DNA of 64,000 nt from Saposhnikovia divaricata (GCA_036435485.1 CM071594.1:98359001-98423000); one strand, 5' to 3'; positions 23,086 to 35,699 are shown, numbered from the stretch's first letter. Notes: generated by a model not told the origin, from the sequence alone. Numbers and translations: made by a program.

Positions 23086-24089
23086 TGTTAGGAATATGTT
23101 GTACTTGATAACTTCACAATCAATCAAATCGTATAAGGTTTTGTAGCTGTCAACGGATGAGGATTTATAACTCTATCCGTTGACAAGTAGCTCATCAACG
23201 GATGAGGTTTTGTAGCATACTGCAGTATCTCTATGTTATCAGTTGATAGTGTTTTTATCCACAGTCATGTTGACCATCAATGGATAGGCAGAATAGGGTA
23301 GCCAATTGTAAATAAGCTATGCTATATAATTCTGTCTAAGTGAAAGTGTATCAACGGATGAAGACAAAACTCTATCATCGGAAACTCAAATCCACTCTAT
23401 CAACGGATACAGCTCAAATCTCAATGTCAACAGATACAGCTCAATATATCATCAACGGATGTCAGTGTACAATGTCAACAGATAATCATTGACACTTACT
23501 TCTATGCTAAGCTGGGGATTAGCAGTTGATAAGGACAGGTTTGACTGACAGATCACATGGGTTGATAGTAGATACAAAAAGCAGTATGGCAGCCATACTT
23601 TGGAAACACAGAAGAAAGAAGCATTCCGTTTACACGATGAATACAAGAAAGGTGCAGGAGACATGTCTGTTCACAAGGACAACCTTTCGGCTACATGTGT
23701 ATTTGGAGTGGAGTAGCAAGTCAACTTGAATTAGATTAATATTATCTTATTCCTGTAGCACTTGAAAACTTGGGATTTATAACCAAGTGTAGCAACTCTT
23801 TAGAAGAAAAGAAAACAGATACATTTGCTTAGGGTTTTTATTGAATATCCTTAGAAAGCAAAGAGTTGTAAAACAGAAGTTGTGTACATTTGTATCACAG
23901 AGTTTTCTTCGAATAAAAGCTTCAGGTGGTGCATTTAACCACCTGATTTTTATGTGTTTATGCATTAATCTTTTTACAGCAATTATCTAAGTATAGATTT
24001 CTGGAGTTCTTATCAGAAATTTATAAATATCAAGAATTTTATTCAACCCCCCTTCTATAATTATACAAGTGTGTAATCTGGGAATAACA
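23086..24089 (+). repeat. SIRE-A2 5' LTR
   Basis: Starts TGTTAGGAATATG, ends GGGAATAACA. It holds six exact copies of CAACGGAT or its complement (23151, 23175, 23196, 23352, 23401, 23453) and several one-base variants such as CAACAGAT. Confidence 0.95.
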
Positions 24090-24091
24090 AT

Positions 24092-24103
24092 TGGTATCAG
24101 AGC
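24092..24103 (+). promoter_or_regulatory. Primer-binding site of SIRE-A2 (initiator tRNA-Met)
   Basis: TGGTATCAGAGC, two bases after the LTR. Confidence 0.9.
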
Positions 24104-24148
24104 AAGCTTCTAACATATTCGAAGTTTAAAGATCAACACACTTCCAAC

Positions 24149-24432
24149 ATGTCTAAGAAGGATTATGGAGTAAAGATACCAGTTTAAAGAAATTTGACTT
24201 AATGGATTGTACCTCTGCAAAAACACCCATGGCCACTGCAACTAAGCTTGAGTTGAATACTAAGGAAAAGTCTGTGGACATCTCAAGCTATAGAGGCATG
24301 GTAGGTTCACTTCTATACCTAACAGCTAGTAGACCTGATATAATATTTTCTGCTAGTAGACCTGATATAATGTTTTCTGTACCTCTGCAAAAACACCCAT
24401 GGCCACTGCAACTAAGCTTCAGTTTAATGTGA
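24149..24432 (+). pseudogene. gag start fused to an RT/RNase H fragment in SIRE-A2
   Basis: The gag start (MSKKDYGVKIPV) stops at TAA 24185-24187, where it joins sequence from the RT/RNase H link (KKFDLMDCTSAKTPMATATK ... SSYRGMVGSLLYLTASRPDI). Within the fragment 'ctagtagacctgatataat' is present twice in tandem (about 24331 and 24353), and 'cctctgcaaaaacacccatg' is present at about 24211 and 24381. Nested duplications of this kind point to repeated template switching during reverse transcription. Confidence 0.8.
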
Positions 24433-27400
24433 CTTCAATAAATGTGGAGTCACAGCCCCTTGATCTTAACCTTCAAATTGATACACATTACAATCCCCCA
24501 TCACCAACTCCATCTCTGGATGTGGATATGATATCTACATCAATTCCTAATTCTCCATCTTTAAGATTCTTGGAGAAGCCCCACTCTGCAATTGGTGGTC
24601 ATCATCTTTTAGATGATTTGTTGGGCCATCAATCTTCCATTTCCGAATTCACAACAACATCTGTGGCCTCATCTTTAAAATCAATCTCCACAAATTCAGT
24701 GTTGGTTTTCACTTCAACGGATACTATCATTCCTTCATCAACGGATATCCTTCATCCGTTGACAAGTGTTTCTCCATCAATGGATGCACCTATATGTAGC
24801 CATTCGTTGACAGCTATAACTACTTCATCAATGGATATCCCTTATCCATTGATAACTCACTCTACCACTACTATATCTGACATTCCTGTGTCAAGTGTGG
24901 AGGAGTTTTCAGTAGTTGAAACACTTTTAGGATTGAGGGAAGGGAGTGAGAGGCTGCCTTTTGAGCAGGCAAAAGGAGAGGCAAATAATGAGAGGCTGAC
25001 TATTTCTTTAGGTCAGGAAAAAGGAGAGAAAGAGAGTTCCACCTTAGTAGGTGAAGGTGAGGGTGTGAGAGGTGTGAGCCAGGGGGAGCCCCTGATGCAA
25101 GAAAAGAGAGATGAGTGGAGAGAAGGGACTACAGGAGAAATAAGGCAGGAAGATCCAGCCATTGCAAGTGAGTTAATGGAGGTTAATGAAGCTTCTAAAG
25201 AGATGGAATTTCGACAAGAATATCAGTCAATCATTGACTCCATCTCTTTGGATCCTGAAACCTTTACTCATCCTGTTTCTGCCTATCAAGTCATGGCACA
25301 ACAGGGCAATGTGGAGGCAGAGGAGGCAATGCACCTAGTGCACACCTCACAATCTCTACAAAGAGAAAAGGAAGCTTTGACAACTCTACCTTCAGATGCT
25401 AACAGTGAAGAGTTTGGCAGTGATGACAGTGATAGCACAACAAATGATGAAGAAGTCAATGTGGCAGATACTCCAGAATGGCTATTTTTTACTGCCACTG
25501 TGGCTGGTGACTTGTGGATATTATGAAGCAATATCAATCTGCTAGGGCTGAGCACCAAAATGCAAATCCATAGAGGAAGGTTGTCCTTCAGCAAATAATG
25601 GACTCCCTGAAACTTCACAAGATGCACATGGTTATTCAAAGAACACAAAAGGAGGAGGTCCAAACTGCAATTAGAGAAATGAAAGTGGAACTAGATGCCA
25701 GGATTGAGGCACTGGCCCCTACTACTACTCAGAAGGTGCTGACTAGCAAACTATTGAAGGAAGATAGCCTGGCCAAATCTGTTCAGCATCTCTCCTCCAG
25801 AGTGGATAGTATGGAATCTCAAATGCAGACATTCATTGCCAATCAAGCCAAACAGACTGAGCTACGGGAAAAGCTACTTGCAGCCTCACCTCCAGCCCTT
25901 GATGCTAACAAAAAGGGGGAGAAAAAGGTAGAAGAGGTTGCAGCTACTTCTAGTCAAATTCAAGCTTCCAGTAGCAAGATAGCACAAATTGAGGGGGAGC
26001 AACAGCCAATTATAGTGGTGAATCCAACAGAGTTTACTATAGAGGCTTCCCCTGTGAAGAAACAAAAGGCTTTGCTTGTGATTCCTGACTTATCAAAAAT
26101 CTCAGATGGTGAGAGGCAAGCCTGAATTAAAGAATTAGAGAAGATCAACAAGGAGGCAAATGAAAGAATGATGAGAACAGAAAGGATGATCAATGAATCA
26201 ATTGTATCAACTCTGTTCTCTACTCATTCCTCTGCTCCAACAATATCAACTACAATTCTGAAGGTGCTCAATCCAGAGATTGTAGCTCCACATTTTATGA
26301 TGCTGAACCTTCCTTTGTCAAAGAATTTGAACCCTTCATAAAAACCAGAGCTTACTCTCCACCTAAAGCAAATGGGAAGAACAAGTTACAATTGGACTTT
26401 CCATTTCCCAAGGATGATGATGAGAAGCTGATGGGAAAGACAATCAAAGAGTTCAAGGAAAAGACAAATAAGAGTATAAGAGATTGGATGGCTGTAATAA
26501 TAAGGAATGGAAAAGTATTAAATATATCCAACAGCCATCCTAGATTTGTTGAAGCAAAAAGAGAGGAGACCTCCAAACTTCTAAGGGAAGCTCATCCAAG
26601 TGAAGAAAATCAATATGAAAACTCAGATGAGAAGCAAGCCAGGCTGGCTCAGGAGTTAATGGATGAGGTAGAGGATGAAATGAGGGAACCTGAGGAAGTC
26701 CCCAAATCCAAACCTAAAAAGAGAGTGAAAACAAAGGCAAAGAGTCCTATCTCTCCAGAAATTGAAAGAAAGGAAACAGTTGGCTCATCACAACCTATTT
26801 CTGTACAAGTATTCAACCCAACTGTGAATTTCCATGGTGACCCTATAATACCTAAAGAGGAACCAATGAATCTTGACTCCATTGAGGTTCCTTCATTCTT
26901 GCTGGAGCCTCAACAGAAGCCTAAACAGAAGAAAAGGATACCAAGGAAGCAACCTTCAAAGGAACCAATTCAAGTTGCTAGGGTGCATGCTATTGTCAAG
27001 CAACCAATCTTGGAAAACAAGGATGATTTTATCTATCAGGCAGATATTGAAGAATACTCTGGCATGAATCTGTATCTGGATTAATTGTCAGAAGTAAGAG
27101 GAATTGACAAATATAAACATTTGCCTGAGAGAATGGTCTTTGTATACAAGGGAGGAAAGGAAAGGACATGGCCACTACAGAGGGTTCTTGGAGAAAATTA
27201 TCTGACCTTAACCAAAGTGTTCTCTGCAATCAAGAGATACACATGGTTCTCCAAGATAGCAAAAGGGGAGATACTGGACAGAATAGAACAGATAAGGAGA
27301 GAATGGAACTCACCATCAAGTCTACCAAGGAAGATGAAGATCCCATACAATGGATAGAAAATCCACCTTCAACCCTTCTGGATGATGGAGTTCAGGGATG

Positions 27401-27606
27401 AAGATGGTAACAGGAGATTCTTCAGGTTAGAAGACCAACTATCAAAGGCTAGTTCTCAATACCTGAGATGGTTACAACAAAAACTAAATCCAAAAGTTGA
27501 TGAAGAAGATGCCTTCTATAGGCAACTCCAAATGCAGATAGAGTCCAACTCTGCCAAAGAAGGAAAATCAAGGGTGATGCCAACAAGAGAGAAGAAACAG
27601 TTTTAA
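24417..27606 (+). pseudogene. Third ORF of SIRE-A2, N-terminally deleted
   Basis: Co-linear with codons from about 49386 down to 46174 in SIRE-A1. Order: Ser/Thr/Pro-rich segment holding CAACGGAT copies (24715, 24739, 24754), acidic segment, coiled coil (25598-25900), Lys-rich linker, then the conserved C-terminal region (DIEEYSGMNLYLD; FVYKGGKERTWPLQRVLGEN; RFFRLEDQLSKASSQYLRWL). Breaks: frameshifts near 25515 and 26290; TAG at 25571 (also present in SIRE-A1); TGA at 26123; TAA at 27082; TAG at 27355. No membrane segment is evident. Product and role unknown. Confidence 0.75.
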
Positions 27607-27769
27607 TCTGCTCAGTCTAGAGGAGTACTTCTCTGTAAATTTCTCAAACTTTCAGTTTTTAATTTTTGTAGCTTAATACAATTTTTGCATTGTTCTATAT
27701 ATATCTTTAGGAATGTTTTGTTATCATCAAGGTCCTGAATTTATGCTTTATTGCCATCAAGTATAAATT

Positions 27770-27777
27770 GGGGGAGA
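27770..27777 (+). promoter_or_regulatory. Polypurine tract of SIRE-A2
   Basis: GGGGGAGA immediately before the 3' LTR. Confidence 0.85.
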
Positions 27778-27778
27778 T

Positions 27779-28789
27779 TGTTAGGAATATGTTGTACTTG
27801 ACGATAACTTCACAATCAATCAAATTGTATAAGGTTTTGTAGCTGTCAACGAATAAGGATTTATAACTCTATCCGTTGACAGGTAGCACATCAACGGATG
27901 AGGTTTTGTAGCATACTGCAGTATCTCTATGTTATCAGTTGATAGTGTTTTTATCCACAGTCATGTTGACCATCAATGGATATGCAGAATAGGGTAGCCA
28001 ATTGTAAATAAGCTATGCTATGTAATTCTGTCTAAGTGAAAGTGTATAAACGGATGAAGACAAAACTCTACCAACGGATACAACTCAAACCCACTCTATC
28101 AACGGATACAGCTCAAATCTCAATGTCAACGGATACAGCTCAATATATCATCAACGGATGTCAGTGTACAATGTCAACGGATAATCATTGACACTTACTT
28201 CTATGCTAAGATGGGGATTAGCAGTTGATAAGGACAGGTTTGACTGACAGATCACATGGGTTGATAGTAGATACAAAAATTAGTATGTCATCCATAATTT
28301 AGAAACACAGAAGAAAGAAGCATTCCGTTTACACGATGAATACAAGAAAGGTGCAGGAGACATGTCTGTTCACAAGGACAACCTTTCGGCTACATGTGTA
28401 TTTGGAGTGGAGTAGCAAGTCAACTTGCATTAGATTAATATTATCTTATTCCTGTAGCACTTGAAAACTTGGGATTTATAACCAAGTGTAGCAACTCTTT
28501 AGAAGAAAAGAAAATAGATACATTTGCTTAGGGTTTTTATTGAATATCCTTAGAAAGCAAAGAGTTGTAAAACAGAAGCTGTGTACATTTGTATCACAGA
28601 GTTTTCTTCGAATAAAAGCTTCAGGTGGTGCATTTAACCACCTGATTTTTATGTGTTTGTGCATTAATCTTTTTACAGCAATTATCTAAGTATAGATTTC
28701 TGGAGTTCTTATCAGAAATTTATAAATATCAAGAATTGTATTCAACCCCCCCTTCTACAATTATACAAGTGTGTAATCTGAAAATAACA
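27779..28789 (+). repeat. SIRE-A2 3' LTR
   Basis: Same ends as the 5' LTR. Seven exact CAACGGAT copies (27870, 27892, 28072, 28100, 28127, 28152, 28175); some match sites that are one-base variants in the 5' LTR, and one site that is exact there (23151) is CAACGAAT here. Confidence 0.95.
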
Positions 28790-28794
28790 ATTGA

Positions 28795-28991
28795 CATACT
28801 GAAAAAGGGAAAAAAATGGTATGAAATTATGGAATTATTTTTATGGTTAGAAGAGAAACTGATTTCATATCATATTAGAAGAGAAACTGATATTTTAATG
28901 TTCTATATTTCTTTTCTTATAAAGATAAATAGATGGTGTATTTAATAAATAAGAATTAATTCTTTTCTTAATGATTATGATGGGTCTTCCG

Positions 28992-29049
<58 letters not shown>

Positions 29050-29559
29050 TATGTTTTTCTTTGATGCCGGTTTACAAAATTTATCTTGCTGGGCTATTAT
29101 AGCTCACTCTTGCTACTTATGTATATAACAGCTAGGTCAAATGCCGATACTCCGCACTACACCCCGCAAGAGGGTAAGGGAAAGACGACCTTTTGAGAGA
29201 GTGCTGGCGCCTATCCCTGAGGTAGCTGATAGACGAGTGGGTATTGGTAGACTTATGTAAATTAAGTGTGTAAGTGTGTAATAAACTTTGGTTGTTGAAA
29301 TGCTTCCTGTAGAAGTATTATTCAACAATGTTCTTAAGTAAGATTTTGGGTTGTAATAACTGCTTAACTTTAAACTTATAATATTGTGGATGTTGTTCTC
29401 TGAGCATATGACTGGTGTGTAATATTATTATTAAGTGTGGGGTCTATTGTGTGAGTTTTATTACGCTTTTATATTTCAACTTCCAAGAGTAGAATGTTAT
29501 TAAATGGAAATTGGTCTGTGACGGCCTGGATTCCTGACCCCGGATTTGGGGCTGTCACA
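28795..29559 (+). mobile_element. TEK-F1 LTR, 3' end
   Basis: The LTR ends GGATTTGGGGCTGTCACA at 29559 and is followed directly by a tRNA-Met primer site. The final part is also found, in reverse, at 63792-64000. These features fit a Tekay-type chromovirus of Ty3/gypsy. The piece contains a (TA)n run (separate entry). The start of the LTR is not visible. Confidence 0.7.
28999..29046. repeat. (TA)n microsatellite
   Basis: 48 bp of perfect alternating A and T, 24 repeats, inside the TEK-F1 LTR. Confidence 0.95.
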
Positions 29560-29561
29560 GT

Positions 29562-29573
29562 TGGTATCAGAGC
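29562..29573 (+). promoter_or_regulatory. Primer-binding site of TEK-F1 (initiator tRNA-Met)
   Basis: TGGTATCAGAGC two bases after the LTR end at 29559. Confidence 0.85.
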
Positions 29574-30400
29574 TAGAGTCATATTGCTCAGGAACGAGAG
29601 TGAGTAAGAGTGTGTATAGTTATGTGAGAACGTCAGAACTCATGTAGAGTTCGTGTTGGACTATTTGATATAGTACCAATGGTTAAGTTAGGGTTGAAAT
29701 GCTATGTTGAGGAAAGTTAGGGTTGATATAGACCTCACTTTTTGTGGTTATGGATGTTTATTAAAGAATCCTTAAAGACAAGTATTGATTGGTAAGGGCA
29801 TAGATTGCCCGAGACATGAAGTTAAGGTGATTTTATGGGATTCATGGAATAGTTATTTACTTCCCGAATTATAAAAAATTTCAATATGATGGTACGGGTA
29901 TTTAAATCTTCTTAAGTTTAAGGGAGTTTGAGGTAATAGTGTAAGTAGATTGGTGAATAGACAGTGATTCTTTGTGGAGATGAAATGGTGAAATTGAGAT
30001 TGGTCGGTAAAGCCAAGATATACCTTAAGGACCAAGACAGACTGAGAAATTCCGAGAATGACTTAAATGAAAAGGCTAATATGTCAAAAGTGTTAAGCTT
30101 ATGTAGCACACGGGATTGATATGAGAAAAGGGAATATTTGATGTATCGGGTATTGTACGTTAGATAACCTCGTGAGTATATAGGGTATATTAGAATATAC
30201 AATTATAAAGTATAGTTTGAAAGGTCCTTGATACCGGAGCAGTGTTAGGCCAAGACGATCAATCAGAAGATTGTGTTTCATTATGGATAAATGCAGAAAG
30301 TATCGAGCAAAGTCACGACTAGGTAAATTACGATAATTGGGAATATCAGATGATAGGTTAAGGCAAATTGGTGAGTGCCAAATTTAAGAAATTTTGGAGA
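29574..30400 (+). mobile_element. TEK-F1 untranslated leader
   Basis: Sequence just inside the primer site of TEK-F1. I see no gag here. It is interrupted at 30401 by the ATH-D solo LTR and resumes at 31648-31702 before a SIRE-B LTR. Nothing else of TEK-F1 is visible in the window. Confidence 0.5.
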
Positions 30401-30405
30401 GTACG

Positions 30406-31642
30406 TGAAGGTAGTGTTTTTCGTAGTTCGTTCACAGGGAAGGACTCTCAATATTGATTTCGAGTAGATTATCTCTTACAATCTAGAAGTGTGTAAATGG
30501 GGGGTTTTGAGTTTGGTTAAGGTGTTTTATCAAACACCTTGCATACAATAACTAAATTGCTACAAAAATACAACTAAGTTAATGGCAACTATCCAAATTT
30601 ACCAACACAACACAATGAGTGAATTAGCAAGATATAGGGATATTCGACCCAAGGATAATGGAAACTCAAGCATTTCAACCCAACAGCAAGCAAATATATC
30701 CAACTCTACCTAACCAAGATAATTGGTGAAGCACACAATCACTTATTTCTCTTCTATAAACACTAATTTAGTGAAGCACATAAATTAGCTCTCTTGACAC
30801 TAGCAACCAATAATGAAGCACTATCAATTTAACCAAGTCAAGGAATTAAACAAAGAGAGGTTAGGACAAACCCAAGGATGAGAAGCTCAACATAGGTATT
30901 TGCACTTGAATCTTGAGGATTTAGGTACACTAAATCTTGTGCTACTATAATGAATGCACTAACAATTACTTATTAGCACAAACAATTAGCAATTGAAATT
31001 ACAAGAAGAGCAAGATGAAGCAACTTACAAATCTCCAAGCAAAATCATAAACAATACATCACAAGTATTCAAGATAGAGTGAAAAATCTTACTTAAATTG
31101 AAATGGGTTTAGTACAAGGGATCCTCCTTGAGCGAAATATATGAAGTTAGTTACTCATAATCAATGCTAGATTATGAGTAATTGATGTATCTCTCTCTAC
31201 TCTACTAACCCTAGTTTATGTTCTTTGAAGAGGCTAGGTTAGATGAAGAAGTTGGATGTTGGTTAAGTTATATATAAAGATTATGAGATGTTTTGTTCTT
31301 TTAATACACAGCAGCTCTGTACGGCCTGTTGAACGGCCGTACAGCTGCCCGTACAGAAAATCTGCTCCTTTGAACGGCTTGTCGAACGGCCGTACAGCTG
31401 CCCGTTCGAGACAAAATCTTCAAGATAATACATTAAACACCTCCCGACATCGCGAGCTTTCATCTTCCAACTTCCCACTTGAATAATCTTCGCTTTCATG
31501 CCCAAATTAAGCCATCTTTTCAATAATTAAGCACGAGGCACTGAAAGATGAAAAACATAACAAATATTAATAAAACAACATTCGAAACTAACAAAAATGC
31601 AGAAGAATAAAAGACGAAATGTGTATAAAATACACGTTATCA
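30406..31642 (-). mobile_element. ATH-D solo LTR
   Basis: Plus strand TGAAGGTAGTG ... ACACGTTATCA, flanked by GTACG at 30401-30405 and 31643-31647, with no internal ATH-D sequence beside it. It contains a cluster of ACGGCC-type palindromes at 31318-31410 (for example TGTACGGCCTGTTGAACGGC). The same LTR is at 37961-39185 with the same right flank. Confidence 0.85.
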
Positions 31643-31702
31643 GTACGCAGTCTAAGATATAAATAGTATTTGAGGAAAACCTTCCATTATTTGGATTTTT
31701 TT

Positions 31703-32789
31703 TGTTAGGTCCCGAAGTATCGTAGAAGGGGTGTTGAATACGATACTACCAAAAAAAATTAATTCCGAGAATATATCTTTATTGATAATAAACTCGAAGG
31801 GGTGTTACAACTTCTAATCCAATGGATTAGCTTCAAAACCTGAACACTCCTAAGGATAGTTTAGGCACGAGGACCTTCTACCTGACACGTCCTGAAAGCG
31901 GGCTAAGCCGGCTTTCCTACTAGATGGACTGTCTAGCAGCTTACATTCCTAATGGTAGTTTAGGCACAAGGACCTTCTACCCGACACTTCCTGAAAGCGG
32001 GCTAAACCGGCTTTCCTACTAGATGGACTGTCTAGCAGCTTACACAGAGAAGATATAAGTGGGAGAAGAGAGAGTTGTGTGTTGAGGTTTGTTTTGAAAT
32101 GAAATACAACAGACCTATTTATAGGTTTGAGAAAGTCACTATTTGACACTATTCCAACAACCCCCAAATAGTAATCGAGCACTATTCTAACAATCCCCAA
32201 ATAGTAACCAGACACTATTTCACCAACCCCAAATAATAACCGTTGGTTACTATTTATATGAATAGTACTATTCATATGAATAGTAATTTTGGATACTATT
32301 TATATGAATAGTAATTTCGGATACTATTCATTTTCCTCTTAATTTGACATCCTTTAATATTCAGCTTCCAACTAACTAGAGGATATCAATACTGCTCTAA
32401 ACTCAATCATACCTCTTGAACAGTTTTTCTGAGTTAGATACTTCGATTCTTTTGTGAAGTGTTGAAGCCTAGTGTAACTGGTCTGGTTCACAGACGACTA
32501 ACATTCACTCGTGGTCTTCGTATCATGTCTTTAAGAACACTGCTAAGAATTGTGCAACCATAAAAACTTTATCACTGGAATCTTTTGGCCCTTCAACTGA
32601 ATCGTCTGTACATCTTATTTTGTCAATGAGGCTTGATCATGTTAATGAACTTCTTTCAGCGACTTGATCCTTGTTGATGCATGTTCTTCAAATTTCACGA
32701 TCCCTGTATAGAGTTAATATTATTTATCTTTTATCCTAGTTGAGTTATATATGTCCTCTATTACATATTACAGTACATTATGCTTTACA
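31703..32789 (-). repeat. SIRE-B LTR, first copy of duplicated block
   Basis: TGTTAGGTCCCGAAG ... ATGCTTTACA, followed on the right by the polypurine tract (TCTCCCCC) and about 220 bp of SIRE-B interior (32790-33012). This is the left end of a SIRE-B element, cut off at 33013. It holds a 99-bp tandem duplication (31847-32044) absent from the SIRE-B1 LTRs, and an ACTATT/ATAGTA cluster at about 32140-32325. Confidence 0.85.
31847..32044. repeat. 99-bp tandem duplication inside SIRE-B LTR
   Basis: Two units each run from 'cctaa.g.tagtttaggcac' to 'agcagcttaca'. The copy at about 39391-39588 has it too; the LTRs at 3763 and 14253 have one unit. It marks a subfamily. Confidence 0.85.
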
Positions 32790-33012
32790 ATCTCCCCCTA
32801 TTTGATTGTTAGGGTTTGACAAGCAAATTCCTAGAGGATAATTCAACTGATACAAAAAACAAAATGAAATACAAAATAAATAATATTAAAGCGCATTCTG
32901 GATCATATATACATTTTCCAGATTTCTAAAATTTGAACAAGTACAAGACAAATTGTTCCTCTAGGCTGAACATATCTTCAGGTTTGCCTTGCTTTCTTTC
33001 CACATAGCACTA

Positions 33013-33231
33013 TGATAACGTTTATTTTATACACGTGTTGTCATTTATTTTCTTGCATTTTTGTTAGTTCCGATTGTTGTTTTATCGATATTATTTATGT
33101 TTTTCATCTTTCAGTGCCTCATGCTAATTGTTGAAAAGATGACTTAATTTGGGCTTGGAAAGCAAAGATGTTTCAAGAAGGTAGTTAGAAGATGAAAGCA
33201 CGTGATGCCGGGAGGCGTTTAATGCATTATA
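33013..33231 (+). mobile_element. Truncated plus-strand ATH-D LTR
   Basis: Starts TGATAACGTTTATTTT like the complete copy at 40559-41790 and stops matching at 33231, where it joins ATH-D interior sequence of opposite orientation. This is the junction of the duplicated block. Confidence 0.75.
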
Positions 33232-34929
33232 GATGATGTACCCACAAAATCACAAAAATCACCAATAAACAAAAAACTGACAATGCCTACTAAATAAGCT
33301 AACTACTACACTCACATCTCCGAGCTATCTACTTGTAACTAAAATCAAACATATAGAATTATTCACCTTGTCATCCACTAAAACGAGCTAACAACAAATT
33401 CAAGAATCAAGATAACACACCTTGTGCAATATGTAACCAAGACATTAAAGATAGAATGAATGCACTTCAATCGTGAACATTGGACAAGATGATCACAAAG
33501 CATACATGGCCTCGCATTAAGAAGATGAAATTGTATGGTGAAAAAAATCTCACATCTCTCAATTATGTATCACACAAGTATGGGCAAGAGATTTCACTCA
33601 ACTCCAAGTCTAAATGCATGCGCTCTACTTGGCCTTGCATGTTCACCTTAATTCCGGATTGCACCAAAAACAAGGAATTCATAAAATGGGTTGTAATGAG
33701 GCTTGGGTGAAGGTATGAAAATTTAAGTTCAAGGAAGGTGTAAAAGTCTTGCTAGTTGAGTCAAATGACGCTTGCTTTCTTCGTACACCAAATTCTCAAA
33801 CGAAAGAAGATCTTCACTCATTTACAATTACAAAACACAACCACATTTACCAAGAAAATTGAAACAAAATAAAGTACAAGATTTATTGCTTTATTTTTTT
33901 ATTTCTCTTTTTTCTTTCTTTTTTTTACATCCCCTTTATTATTATTTTTCAGCAAAGGGAATGCATAACATAAAAAAAAAATACTACAAAGAACTTTGAA
34001 CCACATCTAGATATACACATCAAACTAGTTCCCACTTACAATAAATAGAATTCTTCCTCTTCACAATTTCTCCAAATTCACATGCTCATCAATAAATTCT
34101 TTCCAAGACTCAACTAGCTCAACTAGGTTGAGAGTGAAGTATTTGGCTATGACTCATTTATAAAAGGGGAAAGTGTCGAAGAAAAAATATGGATATAAGC
34201 TTCAAAGGGGTAACTAGGGATTATTTTCATGGTTCACAAGCTAAAAAAGTCAAAAAGGTTATCCTAAATAGAATTTCCTTATTATGGTGCATCCATGAAT
34301 GAAGGTTTAATGCAAGCCCTAGAGCAATAAACACACATAAAGAGGGAGCAACACACAAGCAAAAGAATCATCGTACAAGGCCTCACAAGGTTTAAGTTGT
34401 AATAACATCTTCTCGATTTGATTCCATGATTCTAAGAGATAATCGTCATGCTCACAATTTAATTACAAACATCTAGGCTCTTCATCCCATTTTAAGTGAG
34501 TGTGTGCAAAAAAGGTGCATCAAACTTATAGATTCACATCAAATTGGTAATGCTAGGCACGAAATAGGAGAAAACAAGGCTGCAAGCTCACAATGTCTTA
34601 TATTTTACAAACAAGTAAACACGCTCATGACTAAACTTATTTCCCAAAATGCACACAAAACGGACATTAAAATAAACAATCCTTCCCCCACTTAAAACAT
34701 GGCATGTCCTCATGCATGACAAATAAAACGAAGGGAGAAACAAAGTGAAAGATAACTCCCCTAAAAATAAGCAACGAGGATCGGGAGCACCATCATATTT
34801 GCCAAACTCCAACTCCGCAACTGGAAGCCACGAATTGAATAAAGCCACGCACCACAAGCAATCGAACAAAAATAACCAACAAGCCAAAATCCACACCTAC
34901 AAAGCCACTTCAACACTTATTAAGGATAT

Positions 34930-35660
34930 ATAAATAATAAAAATATTTGTTTTTGTTTTTTTTTAAAAAAATAAATAAATAAATAAAATAAAATAAAATA
35001 ACTAACCAATTAATAATAAAATAAAAAAATAAAATAAAAAAAACAAATCAAATTTAAAACTGAAATAATAATAAAAGCAAAAATTAAATTAAAAACTAAA
35101 ACTAAAATAAAATTAAAAATCAAATTTAAAAGTAAAACTAAAATAAAATAATTACTTAGTTTTAGAAAATTAAAAATTAAAATCAAAATTAAAAAGAATT
35201 AAATTTTGGTTTTTGGTTTTTTTGATTTTTATTATTTTTTAAAAAAAAGAAAAGATAAAATAAAATAAAATCACTAAACAACTAAAAATAAAATTAAAAA
35301 TAAATTAAATTTAAATTCATTTTTGAATTTATAAAAAAAAATTAGTTTAGAAAATTAAAAAAATTAAAATCAAAATAAAAATGAAAGAAGTAGTGAATAA
35401 AAATAAATAAAACAAGATAAAATAAAATAAAACCAAAATCTCTAACCAATTAATAATAAAATCAAAAATCAAAAAAAAGTTTAAATTTAAATTGATTTCT
35501 GAATTTATAAAGATTATTTAATTATTTGTTTTAAAAAACTGAAAATGAAAATTAGAATTAGATAAGTAAATAAAAAGAATAAAACAAAAAACAAAAACAA
35601 CAAAAAAACAAAAAAAAACAAAAAGAAAAAAAAAACAAAACAATGACGGGGCTGTTACTA
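34930..35660. repeat. Low-complexity A-rich block in ATH-D
   Basis: About 730 bp made almost only of A and T on the plus strand, with AAATAAAATAAAATAA-type runs and a poly-A/C end. No gene. ATH-E has no equivalent. Confidence 0.85.
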
Positions 35661-35699
35661 CTTTAGTTTAGGAAACCAGGGGGGACTTGGGTGTGATGT

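Larger units (their letters stand above)
23086..28789 (+). mobile_element. SIRE-A2: deleted SIRE element keeping LTRs and third ORF
   Basis: A 5,704-bp element with LTRs at 23086-24089 and 27779-28789 and ATTGA target duplications (23081-23085, 28790-28794). Inside are the tRNA-Met primer site, 12 codons of gag, a scrambled piece of RT/RNase H, most of the third ORF and the polypurine tract. About 7 kb present in SIRE-A1 is missing, including nearly all of gag and pol and the first 400 or so codons of the third ORF. The cis signals for replication remain, so it could have moved using a partner's proteins. Confidence 0.9.

Noticed and set aside
23777..23965. 62-codon frame on the minus strand of SIRE-A LTRs, also at 28476-28664
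   Set aside because: Conserved only as part of the young LTR; no start context, promoter or domain, and antisense to the element.
24092..24103. tRNA gene at TGGTATCAGAGC sites
   Set aside because: Only the 12-nt primer-binding site is present, beside LTR ends; no cloverleaf can be formed.
31949..32275. 108-codon frame in the SIRE-B LTR, repeated at 39493-39819
   Set aside because: It is kept only because the block is recently duplicated; the LTRs at 3763 and 14253 do not keep it open.
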